Shown: positions 17,408-23,520 of the stretch, piece by piece
How the letters are laid out: every line of letters begins with the position of its first letter
Numbering within the stretch: position 1 is the stretch's first letter
NCBI GenBank assembly: GCA_000433455.1
Contig: HF992496.1
Span: 39,195 to 62,714 of the forward strand
Length of the DNA stretch: 23,520 nt
DNA from: Mycoplasma sp. CAG:877
GTDB lineage: Bacteria > Bacillota_I > Bacilli_A > RF39 > UBA660
Direction: 5' to 3'
The notes under the pieces: generated by a model
Told to the model about the DNA's origin: nothing
Database searches by the model: none
What the model saw: only the letters and a program-made list of their open reading frames with translations
Position numbers and translations under genes: made by a program

Positions 17408-17752
17408 TTAGTTAGTATCAATCACTACAAATGAAAACGTAACAATCTTACTTTTCTTAGCAGCCTCTCCAAATATTTGAACTAATAACTTAGTTAACTC
17501 TTCCTTAGAACTACCTGGAAAAATCTTTTCAATATCATTATCCAAAAGCATCTCATCAACATCATTATAAATATTCTTACTAGTTACTTTAACTTTAATA
17601 TATCTACCTTCACAAGATAAGTTATTAAATGTTATAAAGTCTCCTACCAAGATCTTCTCCGACTTCTCATTTAATAATCTAACTTCAACATTTTTCTTAC
17701 CAGACAACATCAAAGAATAAATATCATCATAAATATTATATGTATACTCCAT
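17408..17752 (-). CDS. ASCH-domain protein
   Basis: A 114-residue, single-domain protein of the PUA-like ASCH fold. The pattern is GKKNVEVRL near 18-26, then VGDFITF, a VKVTSKNIY strand, ML, and a closing TFSFVVI strand. The Lys-x-x-x-Glu-x-Arg region lines the ligand pocket in ASCH proteins, some of which (YqfB) hydrolyse N4-acetylcytidine while others bind RNA. Which applies here cannot be told from sequence. It begins two bases after the polA stop, so translation is coupled and co-expression with polA and mutM is likely. Confidence 0.8.
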   Translation of the reverse strand: MEYTYNIYDDIYSLMLSGKKNVEVRLLNEKSEKILVGDFITFNNLSCEGRYIKVKVTSKNIYNDVDEMLLDNDIEKIFPGSSKEELTKLLVQIFGEAAKKSKIVTFSFVVIDTN

Positions 17753-17754
17753 GC

Positions 17755-20367
17755 CTACTTAGCCTCGTACCAATTACTACCAACTTCAATATCTACTTTT
17801 AATGGCACATCTATTTTAAATGTATTTTCCATTATATCTCTAACTATCTCTTTTACTTCATCAAGTTCACTATCTAAAACATTAAACACAAGTTCATCGT
17901 GTACTTGAATTAACATTTTACTCTTTAAACCACGCTTCTTAAATTCTCCAAAAATCTCTACCATTGCTTTTTTTAGTATATCAGCTGCTGTACCTTGAAT
18001 AGGTGTATTTAAGGCCATTCTTTCTCCAGAAGATCGTATCATATAATTCTTATTTTTTAACTCTTCTATTACTCTTTTTCTATTCATTAAAGTTCTAACA
18101 TATCCGTTAGCGTAAGCATCTGCTATCTCCTTAGCCTGAAAATCTCTAATACCTGGATAAGTTTCCAAATAATCATCAATAAACTTCTTAGCGGTCTTAA
18201 CATCTATTCCTAAGTCTTCTGATAATCCAAAACTACTAATTCCATATAAAATACCAAAGTTAACTGCTTTAGCCGTTCTTCTCATATCTTTAGTAACTTT
18301 ATCTATATCAACTTTAAATATATCAGCAGCTGTCCTAGCATGAATATCTTCTTCATGTATAAAAGCATTAATCAAATTAGTGGCCTTAGACATAGAAGCA
18401 AATATTCTAAGTTCAACTTGTGAATAATCACTTGATAACATCTTAGAGTCTTCATCTGGTATAAAAGCTTTTCTAATTAAAGCTGAATATTCAGATCTAG
18501 CCGGTATATTTTGCAAATTAGGACTAATACTAGAAAGTCTTCCTGTTCTAGTTAAAGTCTGTGTAAAGATAGTATGAATTCTACCATCTTCTCTTACTTC
18601 TTCTTTTAATCCTACTGCATAATTTGTATATAGTTTAGCAAGCGTTCTATATTCTAATATTTTCTCTACTATAGGATGAACAAATACAATCTTATCTAAA
18701 ATATCTTTACTTGTAGAATACTTATTATCTTTAACTTTTTTAGGATAAGGAATTGCTAAATCCTCAAATAAAACTTTAGCAAGTTGTGCTGGAGACATAA
18801 TATTAAACTTAACTCCCGCAAGATCATATATTTCTTGTTCCTTATTTTTTAATTGTTCAGCAAGTTCTTCTTCTACTTTACTTAAATATGGTACATCTAC
18901 TTTAACACCTGTAATTTCCATATCAGCTAAAACTTCAGTTAAAGGCATCTCAATATTTGTAAACAAATCAAGTTCTCCATCTTCACTCAATTCACTAAGT
19001 ACCTTCTCCCTTGTTTCATAAATAAACTTAGCCTTTCTAATACAAATATCTTTCAAAGTATCTTCACTAACATCTATCGGTCTCTTATCAGTACCATATA
19101 CATCTTCATAAACAGGTAATTGATAATCAAAACTTTTAGCCACAAAACTAATATCATCTTTAACTACATAATCAAGTAAATAAGTAGCAATCATCGTATC
19201 AAAATAAACATTCTTAAACTTAACCCCATATTTATTTAAAACAACTAAACTCTTCTTATAGTCATATGTGTATTTACAGCAATCCATCTCAAATAGATAT
19301 TTATATTTATCAATTTCTTCTCGGCTTATAAAGTATCCATTCTCTCCATCATAAATACCAATACCTAATACTTCACTCTTACTATATATAGAACCTCTAG
19401 TTTCTAAATAAAAGGCAAAGTCTTTTTCATTAAACTCACTAATATCTTTTATAACAAGCCTCTCTTCTTCTTTAATCTCTTCTTTTTTAGAAGGAACATT
19501 ACTATCTAAACTTAATTTTCTAAGTAATGAATGAAATTCTAACTCTTCTAATATACTTACAAGTTTCTCATTATTTACAAAGTTATATTTACAATCTTCC
19601 AAAGTAAAGTCTAATGGAACCTGTCTATATATAGTTGCTAAATCATAACTCATATAAGCATTATCTTTATCATTGATTAATTTCTCCTTAGTTTTACCAG
19701 TAACTGAATCTATATTTGCATATAAATTGTCTAAAGTTCCATACTTAACAAGTAAACTAATAGCAGTCTTTTCTCCAATTCCTTTAACTCCTGGTATATG
19801 ATCACTAGCATCTCCCATAAGTGCTTTTAAGTCTACCATCCTAGCTGGTTCTACTTGATAAGTCTTCATAAACTCATCTCTATCCATCATTATATGTCCA
19901 GAAGTCTTTAATAATTTAACAGTAACTTCATCACTAATAAGTTGTAATAAATCTTTATCACTACTAACAATAGTCGCAATAAATTCATCTTCTTCATCAA
20001 CTATTCTAGCAAGTGTTCCAATAATGTCATCTGCCTCATAATTATCTATTTCAAAATGTTTAATACCCAAAGCATCTAATACTTCTTTAGCTTTTGGAAA
20101 CTGTTGTTTTAATTCATCTGGTACCGCAACTCTTCCTGCTTTATACTCTAAATACTTATCATGTCTAAAAGTTTTCCCTTTATCAAATGCCACTAATATA
20201 TAACTTGGTTCTTCTTCTTTTATAATTTTATTCATCATATTAATAAAACCATATAATGCATTAGTAGGAAAACCTTTAGAATTTCTCATAATAACGCCTT
20301 GATAAGCTGTAGCGTAAAAACTTCTAAATAATAAATTGTTCCCATCTACTAAAATAATCTTTTTCAT
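17755..20367 (-). CDS. polA: DNA polymerase I
   Basis: Repair and Okazaki-fragment-processing polymerase. The product is 870 residues from ATG 20367; GTG at 20376 in frame overlaps the AGGTGA ribosome site and is rejected. The N-terminal 5' nuclease domain (to about 290) has VDGNNLLFRSF, YEADDIIG, SSDKDLLQL and the helix-hairpin-helix GVKGIGEKTA. The proofreading domain looks inactive: the first motif reads FYLET where D-x-E is needed, and the second and third motifs are also altered, as in other Bacilli. Polymerase motifs A (SDYSQVELR), B (RRTAKAVNFGILYG) and C (QVHDE, near 823) are intact. It heads the polA-ASCH-mutM run and starts 50 bp after the SOS microprotein gene with no terminator between. 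Confidence 0.97.
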   Translation of the reverse strand: MKKIILVDGNNLLFRSFYATAYQGVIMRNSKGFPTNALYGFINMMNKIIKEEEPSYILVAFDKGKTFRHDKYLEYKAGRVAVPDELKQQFPKAKEVLDALGIKHFEIDNYEADDIIGTLARIVDEEDEFIATIVSSDKDLLQLISDEVTVKLLKTSGHIMMDRDEFMKTYQVEPARMVDLKALMGDASDHIPGVKGIGEKTAISLLVKYGTLDNLYANIDSVTGKTKEKLINDKDNAYMSYDLATIYRQVPLDFTLEDCKYNFVNNEKLVSILEELEFHSLLRKLSLDSNVPSKKEEIKEEERLVIKDISEFNEKDFAFYLETRGSIYSKSEVLGIGIYDGENGYFISREEIDKYKYLFEMDCCKYTYDYKKSLVVLNKYGVKFKNVYFDTMIATYLLDYVVKDDISFVAKSFDYQLPVYEDVYGTDKRPIDVSEDTLKDICIRKAKFIYETREKVLSELSEDGELDLFTNIEMPLTEVLADMEITGVKVDVPYLSKVEEELAEQLKNKEQEIYDLAGVKFNIMSPAQLAKVLFEDLAIPYPKKVKDNKYSTSKDILDKIVFVHPIVEKILEYRTLAKLYTNYAVGLKEEVREDGRIHTIFTQTLTRTGRLSSISPNLQNIPARSEYSALIRKAFIPDEDSKMLSSDYSQVELRIFASMSKATNLINAFIHEEDIHARTAADIFKVDIDKVTKDMRRTAKAVNFGILYGISSFGLSEDLGIDVKTAKKFIDDYLETYPGIRDFQAKEIADAYANGYVRTLMNRKRVIEELKNKNYMIRSSGERMALNTPIQGTAADILKKAMVEIFGEFKKRGLKSKMLIQVHDELVFNVLDSELDEVKEIVRDIMENTFKIDVPLKVDIEVGSNWYEAK

Positions 20368-20385
20368 TTTTATCACCTATAACTT

Positions 20386-20394
20386 AGTATATCA
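20386..20394 (-). promoter_or_regulatory. Possible extended -10 promoter of polA
   Basis: TGATATACT (20394-20386) is an extended -10 with no convincing -35. polA may also receive readthrough from the LexA-controlled promoter further upstream. Confidence 0.4.
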
Positions 20395-20417
20395 CAAACT
20401 CTCCTTCTTTTTCTATT

Positions 20418-20567
20418 CTACTTGTCAATATTTGTACAACTAACTGTCTCGTTATAAGTATTCTCCAATCTTTTCAAATGATCAGCAGCCATAAATAAAC
20501 ATAAAGTTATAAAACAATATATCGCTAATATAATCAATCCCTTTCTTAAGTCAAATTTTATTGTCAT
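20418..20567 (-). CDS. SOS-controlled 49-residue membrane protein, candidate division inhibitor
   Basis: The protein starts MTIKFDLRKG, has one hydrophobic segment (about residues 11-28, IILAIYCFITLCLFMAA) and ends in a hydrophilic 21-residue tail, DHLKRLENTYN onward, predicted outside the cell. The ATG is preceded by GAGGAGTGA. The promoter is near-perfect, with a LexA box in its spacer, and the gene is divergent from lexA. In Bacillus, Listeria and Staphylococcus the gene beside lexA encodes a small membrane inhibitor of division (YneA, SosA). I see no LysM domain or sequence match to these, so an SOS division-inhibitor role rests on position, size, topology and operator. The gene is too short for many automatic callers. 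Confidence 0.75.
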   Translation of the reverse strand: MTIKFDLRKGLIILAIYCFITLCLFMAADHLKRLENTYNETVSCTNIDK

Positions 20568-20595
20568 ACTAATCACTCCTCTCAATTACAAATCT

Positions 20596-20624
20596 ATTAT
20601 ATCTCGTACACTTGTTCGTGTCAA
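20596..20624 (-). promoter_or_regulatory. Consensus promoter of the SOS microprotein with LexA box in the spacer
   Basis: On the minus strand there is TTGACA (20624-20619), exactly 17 bp, then TATAAT (20601-20596): both hexamers perfect. The LexA box CGAACAAGTGTACG (20618-20605) fills most of the spacer. It matches the Gram-positive consensus CGAAC-N4-GTTCG at all but one position. Repressor binding would block polymerase directly. Confidence 0.85.
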
Positions 20625-20633
20625 TTACCAAAT

Positions 20634-20647
20634 AAAACATTTGTTTG
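20634..20647 (+). promoter_or_regulatory. Second LexA box, at the lexA promoter
   Basis: AAAACATTTGTTTG has the AAC-N4-GTT core with imperfect flanks. It overlaps the lexA -35 and lies 29 bp centre-to-centre from the stronger box, giving autoregulation and a common control region for both divergent genes. Confidence 0.6.
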
Positions 20648-20673
20648 ACATTTTACATTTATAATGTTAAACT
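20645..20673 (+). promoter_or_regulatory. Promoter of lexA
   Basis: TTGACA (20645-20650), a 17-bp spacer and TAAACT (20668-20673) preceded by TGT, an extended -10. AAGGAGTGA follows before the ATG at 20695. Confidence 0.65.
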
Positions 20674-20694
20674 ATTGTCATAAGGAGTGATTAT

Positions 20695-21312
20695 ATGGAA
20701 AAATTAACTGCTCGACAAGAATATATATTACAAGTAATCAAACAACTTGTTGCTAAAAATGGTTATCCACCTACTGTCAGGGAAATTGGTACTAAAGCTC
20801 ATCTTAATTCCCCTGCCACTATTCATTTTCATTTAACTAAACTTGAAGAAAAAGGCTACATAAAAAAAGGTAGTAGTAAAAATAGAACTATTGAAATACT
20901 AGTACCAAATGAATATATTGAAAAGGAAGAAAACGTTGTCGAAGTTCCTCTACTTGGTAAAGTAACTGCTGGTACTCCAATAGAAGCAATTGAAACACCA
21001 GATGAATATTTTTCTCTACCAGCTAACCTAATTAATCCTAAAAAAGAAACTTTTACTTTAAAAGTATCTGGAGAATCCATGATAAATATTGGTATATACG
21101 ATGGTGACATCTTAATAGTTGAAAGACAAAATACAGCTAATAATGGTGATACCGTAGTAGCAATGAATAGTGACAACGAAGTAACAGTTAAAACTTTCTA
21201 TAAAGAAAAAGACCATTTTAGGTTACAACCAGAAAATGATACTATGGAACCAATTATTCTAAAAGAAGTAACAATACTAGGTAAAGCCGTAGGCCTATAT
21301 CGTAGATTTTAA
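20695..21312 (+). CDS. lexA: SOS repressor LexA
   Basis: Represses DNA-damage genes until RecA filaments trigger its self-cleavage. The 205 residues comprise a winged helix-turn-helix (about 1-65, with TVREIGTKAHLNSPATIHFHL) and a peptidase S24 domain. The cleavage site is Ala92-Gly93 in VTAGTP, the nucleophile Ser128 in SGESM and the general base Lys166 in VTVK. All required residues are present, so an intact SOS switch is expected. Its own promoter carries a LexA box. It is divergent from the small membrane gene and convergent with tcdA. Confidence 0.97.
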   Translation: MEKLTARQEYILQVIKQLVAKNGYPPTVREIGTKAHLNSPATIHFHLTKLEEKGYIKKGSSKNRTIEILVPNEYIEKEENVVEVPLLGKVTAGTPIEAIETPDEYFSLPANLINPKKETFTLKVSGESMINIGIYDGDILIVERQNTANNGDTVVAMNSDNEVTVKTFYKEKDHFRLQPENDTMEPIILKEVTILGKAVGLYRRF

Positions 21313-21347
21313 AACAAAAAGCCAGAAAAATTTCTGACTTTTTTTGT
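21313..21347. terminator. Bidirectional terminator between lexA and tcdA
   Basis: AAAGCCAGAAA pairs with TTTCTGACTTT across two bases with one mismatch. Seven T follow on the plus strand, and TTTTTGTTTT on the minus strand. Confidence 0.8.
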
Positions 21348-21351
21348 TGTT

Positions 21352-22044
21352 CTAATCTTGAACTTCTTCAATAAATTGTCTAACTATATAACTAGCAATC
21401 AATAAACCAGCAGAGCTAGGTACAAAAGCACTAGATCCCGGTGTCCTATCTCCTGTTTTTATTGGTAACTCTCTAGAAGATAATACCATAACCTTACTAT
21501 TAATCTTATTATCCTTTACATGTTTTCTAACAATTCTAGCTAAAGGATCATTAACAGTCTTTCTAATATCAACAATTTCTAACATACTAGGATCAAGTTT
21601 ATTACCAGTACCCATACTAGAAATAAATCTTCTCTTATCCTCCAAACATCTATCTATCACAGCTAACTTAGTACTAACAGTATCACAAGCATCAACTAAG
21701 TAATCAAAATGATATCCAAATAATTCATCTAAATTATCTTTATCAATAAACTTATCGATCTTAATAACTTCAACAAGACTATTTATATCCTTAATACGAC
21801 TCTCTATTACATCAACTTTCTTCTTACCAATACTACTCTCCGTCGCAATAATCTGTCTATTAATATTAGTCTCGTCAACAACATCCTTATCAACAACAAT
21901 TATCTTACCAACACCAGATCTAACTAGTCCTTCAACAACATATCCTCCAACGCCACCAACACCAAGCACTAAAACACATTTTTCTCCAAGATAATTAACT
22001 CTATTCTCTCCAACTATCTTTTTAAATCTATCAAACTTATGCAC
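21352..22044 (-). CDS. tcdA: tRNA threonylcarbamoyladenosine dehydratase TcdA (ThiF/E1-like)
   Basis: ATP-dependent enzyme that cyclises t6A37 of ANN-decoding tRNAs to ct6A. The product is 230 residues from GTG 22044, giving MHKFDRFKKIVGE, where family members begin. This GTG overlaps the stop of the preceding gene and has a GGGAG site upstream. An ATG at 22068 would lie deeper in that gene and add eight basic residues. The Rossmann motif GVGGVGG (near 28-34), VVDKDVVDETNINRQ (nucleotide and Arg finger), KVDVIESRI, and the DACDT loop are all visible. RTVNDPLAR in the C-terminal half and GSSAFVPSSAG at the end are family typical. Confidence 0.92.
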   Translation of the reverse strand: MHKFDRFKKIVGENRVNYLGEKCVLVLGVGGVGGYVVEGLVRSGVGKIIVVDKDVVDETNINRQIIATESSIGKKKVDVIESRIKDINSLVEVIKIDKFIDKDNLDELFGYHFDYLVDACDTVSTKLAVIDRCLEDKRRFISSMGTGNKLDPSMLEIVDIRKTVNDPLARIVRKHVKDNKINSKVMVLSSRELPIKTGDRTPGSSAFVPSSAGLLIASYIVRQFIEEVQD

Positions 22045-22846
22045 TCTTTTTACTCTCCCAATTCTCATCTTTTTTAATTAACTGTCTATTCTTCTGTGAC
22101 TCTGACTGTATTAAATCAAGTGGCTTACCATAAACCAACTTACTAACATAACTCATCTTCGCATATAAATCTCTATTCTCTTCTGCCATACTATAATACT
22201 TATTTAAACTCTTAGTATCCCTAGAACAAATCTTCCCAAAACTAGCTAAAACTTGTTGTATAGTCTCATCTGGTATAGATGCCTCACTAACAACAGTACA
22301 ATCAAAACTCTTAAGAAACTCTAACGTCTCTATCATATCCATAAGAGCATTTTCTCTAAATAGCTTCTCCCAACTACTAGTCGGATTAGAAGTAACAATA
22401 CTCCTAAGTCTAGAAATCTTCTCATCTGAAAAAACTTCTCCAAAACCTAACTCTTCAAAAGATAAATACTTTCCCCTAACAACGCCAGGCAACTCTTTTT
22501 CTAAATCTAAAATAGCTCTAATATATAACATATCTGTAGCCTTATTAATTTTCCTAGGTGCAACTCCAACATCATATACATCATAATTACTACTATCACT
22601 TCTATTCTTAGTAGTAACTAAAACACTCCTTCTATACAAAATAGAATTATTTCTAATAAATTCAATTATATTATTTTTATCTTTTGAATCATAAAAGGCA
22701 GATGAATTAAAACTTTTACCACTAACTATAATATCACTAGGTAAAGTATTTTCTAACTCTACGTCTACTCTAATCTTAGTAGCTTCTTTATAGCTAACAC
22801 TAACATTTAGTATCCTATTTCTATTAATAATTGGTAAAACTAACAT
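22037..22846 (-). CDS. Unrecognised 269-residue protein between 6S RNA and tcdA
   Basis: I do not recognise this family. The start is ATG 22846 after AGGTGATTAGA; the frame stays open upstream to 23011 but that part lies in the 6S RNA. The product begins MLVLPIINRN, has a beta-rich N-terminal half with many Ser, Asn and Lys, an acidic helical middle (LEKELPGV, SFEELGFGEVF), and a C-terminal helical part with LDLIQSESQKNRQ. There is no signal peptide, membrane segment or Cys cluster, so it is probably cytoplasmic. It has its own promoter just after the 6S terminator and overlaps tcdA by 8 bp, suggesting co-translation. Confidence 0.75.
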   Translation of the reverse strand: MLVLPIINRNRILNVSVSYKEATKIRVDVELENTLPSDIIVSGKSFNSSAFYDSKDKNNIIEFIRNNSILYRRSVLVTTKNRSDSSNYDVYDVGVAPRKINKATDMLYIRAILDLEKELPGVVRGKYLSFEELGFGEVFSDEKISRLRSIVTSNPTSSWEKLFRENALMDMIETLEFLKSFDCTVVSEASIPDETIQQVLASFGKICSRDTKSLNKYYSMAEENRDLYAKMSYVSKLVYGKPLDLIQSESQKNRQLIKKDENWESKKSA

Positions 22847-22867
22847 TCTAATCACCTCGCATGGCTT

Positions 22868-22896
22868 ATTATACCACAAAAAGTGTTTACAAACAA
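22868..22896 (-). promoter_or_regulatory. Promoter of the unknown gene-tcdA operon
   Basis: TTGTTT (22896-22891), a 17-bp spacer and a perfect TATAAT (22873-22868) with an upstream TGG (extended -10) are read on the minus strand, immediately after the 6S T-run. Confidence 0.65.
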
Positions 22897-22897
22897 C

Positions 22898-23080
22898 AAA
22901 AAAAGTCAGACCAGAGCGTCCTAACAAACGATAAAACCTGTTCTTTCGTCCAGGTGGGTGTCCGTACGTTATTTTTAGGATTCCTATATAAATACAGGCC
23001 TTCAACACCAATAACAGATCAGAACTCCCGTATCGTCACTTTAGTCGGTTTTAAAAGTGCCGGTGTCGCATCCATCTGAC
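22898..23080 (-). ncRNA. ssrS: 6S RNA
   Basis: An RNA of about 180 nt that mimics an open promoter and binds sigma-A RNA polymerase. It is richer in G and C than its surroundings. The 5' end GTCAGA (23080-23075) pairs with 3' TCTGAC (22910-22905), next to an inner GCG/CGC pair, giving the long closing rod; seven T then end the transcript. Internal landmarks agree in order with the E. coli 6S pattern as I recall it: ATTGGTG, a terminal hairpin, CCTAAAAATAACG, then GGACACCCACCTG with AGGTT on the other side of a loop. Position near tcdA (yrvM) matches Bacillus bsrA. There is no SRP GNAR/GGAA loop and no T-box sequence. Confidence 0.85.
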
Positions 23081-23086
23081 ACTATT

Positions 23087-23116
23087 ATTGTACCATATTA
23101 AGAAAATTTTATACAA
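23087..23116 (-). promoter_or_regulatory. Promoter of the 6S RNA
   Basis: TTGTAT (23116-23111), an 18-bp spacer and TACAAT (23092-23087) are read on the minus strand. The predicted start, 7 nt later at 23080, is exactly the first base of the closing stem. Confidence 0.6.
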
Positions 23117-23168
23117 TACCTTTTCACTAAATTGACACTTTAACATACATTACTATAGGTGAATATAT

Positions 23169-23520
23169 ATGTATTTTAATACCAAAAACACATCGATTTA
23201 TTATGAAAAATATGGCACCAAAGACAAAGTAATTTTAATTCTACCTGGTTGGGGAAACACAAGAACAACATTTACAAATATAATAAACTTTTTCAAAGAA
23301 GATTATACAATTTATATAATAGATTATCCTGGTTTTGGTAATAGTCCTATTCCTCAAGATGAACTAACAATCTATGACTACACAAATATAATTCGTGACT
23401 TTCTAGAAGAAAATAACATCGTAAATCCCATCATTATAGCTCATTCCTTTGGAGGAAGAATAACTACTCTCCTAGCCGGTTATTATAAAGAAAAAATAGA
23501 TAAAATTATCTATATCGACG
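23169..23520 (+). CDS. Alpha/beta hydrolase (3' part beyond the window)
   Basis: 117 residues are visible, open to the right edge. The start ATG follows an ATAGGTGA site (23155-23162). After a short beta segment comes LPGWGNTRTTF (oxyanion loop in place of HGxxG), IIDYPGFGNS, and the nucleophile elbow AHSFGG with Ser at its centre. The catalytic Asp and His should lie beyond the window. These are the marks of a serine alpha/beta hydrolase such as an esterase, lipase or acyl-transferring enzyme. The substrate cannot be inferred. It is divergent from the 6S RNA gene. Confidence 0.85.
   Translation, partial: MYFNTKNTSIYYEKYGTKDKVILILPGWGNTRTTFTNIINFFKEDYTIYIIDYPGFGNSPIPQDELTIYDYTNIIRDFLEENNIVNPIIIAHSFGGRITTLLAGYYKEKIDKIIYID

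Noticed and set aside
17755..20367. Loss of proofreading residues in PolA as a novelty
   Set aside because: Inactive 3'-5' exonuclease domains are usual in DNA polymerase I of Bacilli.
20856..21176. A 106-codon minus-strand frame inside lexA
   Set aside because: Shadow of lexA with no ribosome site.
22847..23011. N-terminal extension of the unknown 269-residue protein
   Set aside because: It runs through the 6S RNA, its terminator and the gene's own promoter; the ATG at 22846 has a clear AGGTGA site.
22861..23079. A 72-codon plus-strand open frame
   Set aside because: It is antisense to the 6S RNA, has no ribosome site and looks unlike a protein.
22898..23080. T-box leader or SRP RNA as the identity of the structured RNA
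   Set aside because: No T-box AGGGTGG sequence and no SRP apical loop with its conserved internal loop; the T-run terminates a closed rod typical of 6S.
1..23520. Recoded TGA (mycoplasma code)
   Set aside because: Trp is encoded by TGG throughout, and TGA ends the middle membrane paralogue at 5971-5973 exactly where the next ATG begins.
1..23520. CRISPR arrays, insertion sequences, tRNA genes, prophage
   Set aside because: No regularly spaced repeats, transposase, tRNA-like cloverleaf or phage genes were seen by eye.

Overview
The window is about 30% GC, densely coded and shaped like a wall-bearing Gram-positive (Firmicutes, class Bacilli) chromosome. Evidence is the late division/cell-wall (dcw) gene order, YlbM-type TmcAL, a class-B-like sortase beside a wall-anchored protein, a Firmicutes-type LexA box and a 6S RNA next to tcdA. 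TGA is a stop: the second membrane paralogue ends in TGA inside an ATGA overlap with the next gene. This excludes mycoplasma code 4. My best guess is an uncultured host-associated Bacilli lineage (RF39/Erysipelotrichales-like); that placement is inference.

Layout. (1) 1-2166: a MurE-like Mur ligase, cut by the left edge, is divergent from an arginase-fold protein that has lost nearly all metal ligands. (2) 2208-11387, minus strand: murG-murB-ftsQ(divIB), then three tandem paralogous multi-pass membrane proteins (GT-C-like), a terminator, and ftsA-ftsZ from its own promoter. (3) 11540-13716, plus strand: tmcAL-gmk-small membrane protein, ending in a bidirectional terminator. (4) 13749-16178, minus strand: a secreted MucBP protein with a PPNTG sorting signal, followed by a class-B-like sortase lacking the usual catalytic Arg. 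(5) 16371-20367, minus strand: polA-ASCH-mutM, with a possible orphan sorting-signal tail after mutM. (6) 20418-21312: a 49-residue membrane protein divergent from lexA; its near-consensus promoter has a LexA box in the spacer. (7) 21352-23092, minus strand: 6S RNA, an unrecognised 269-residue protein, and tcdA. (8) From 23169, plus strand: an alpha/beta hydrolase cut by the right edge.

The cell-wall/division genes form the core, with insertions (the triplicated membrane proteins) and flanking oddities (pseudo-ureohydrolase, altered Mur ligase). DNA repair and the SOS response form a second block (polA, mutM, lexA and the SOS-controlled microprotein). The strongest candidates for something undescribed are the metal-less ureohydrolase, the LexA-controlled membrane microprotein and the three-paralogue insertion between ftsQ and ftsA. 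All assignments come from reading motifs by eye; no database search was run.
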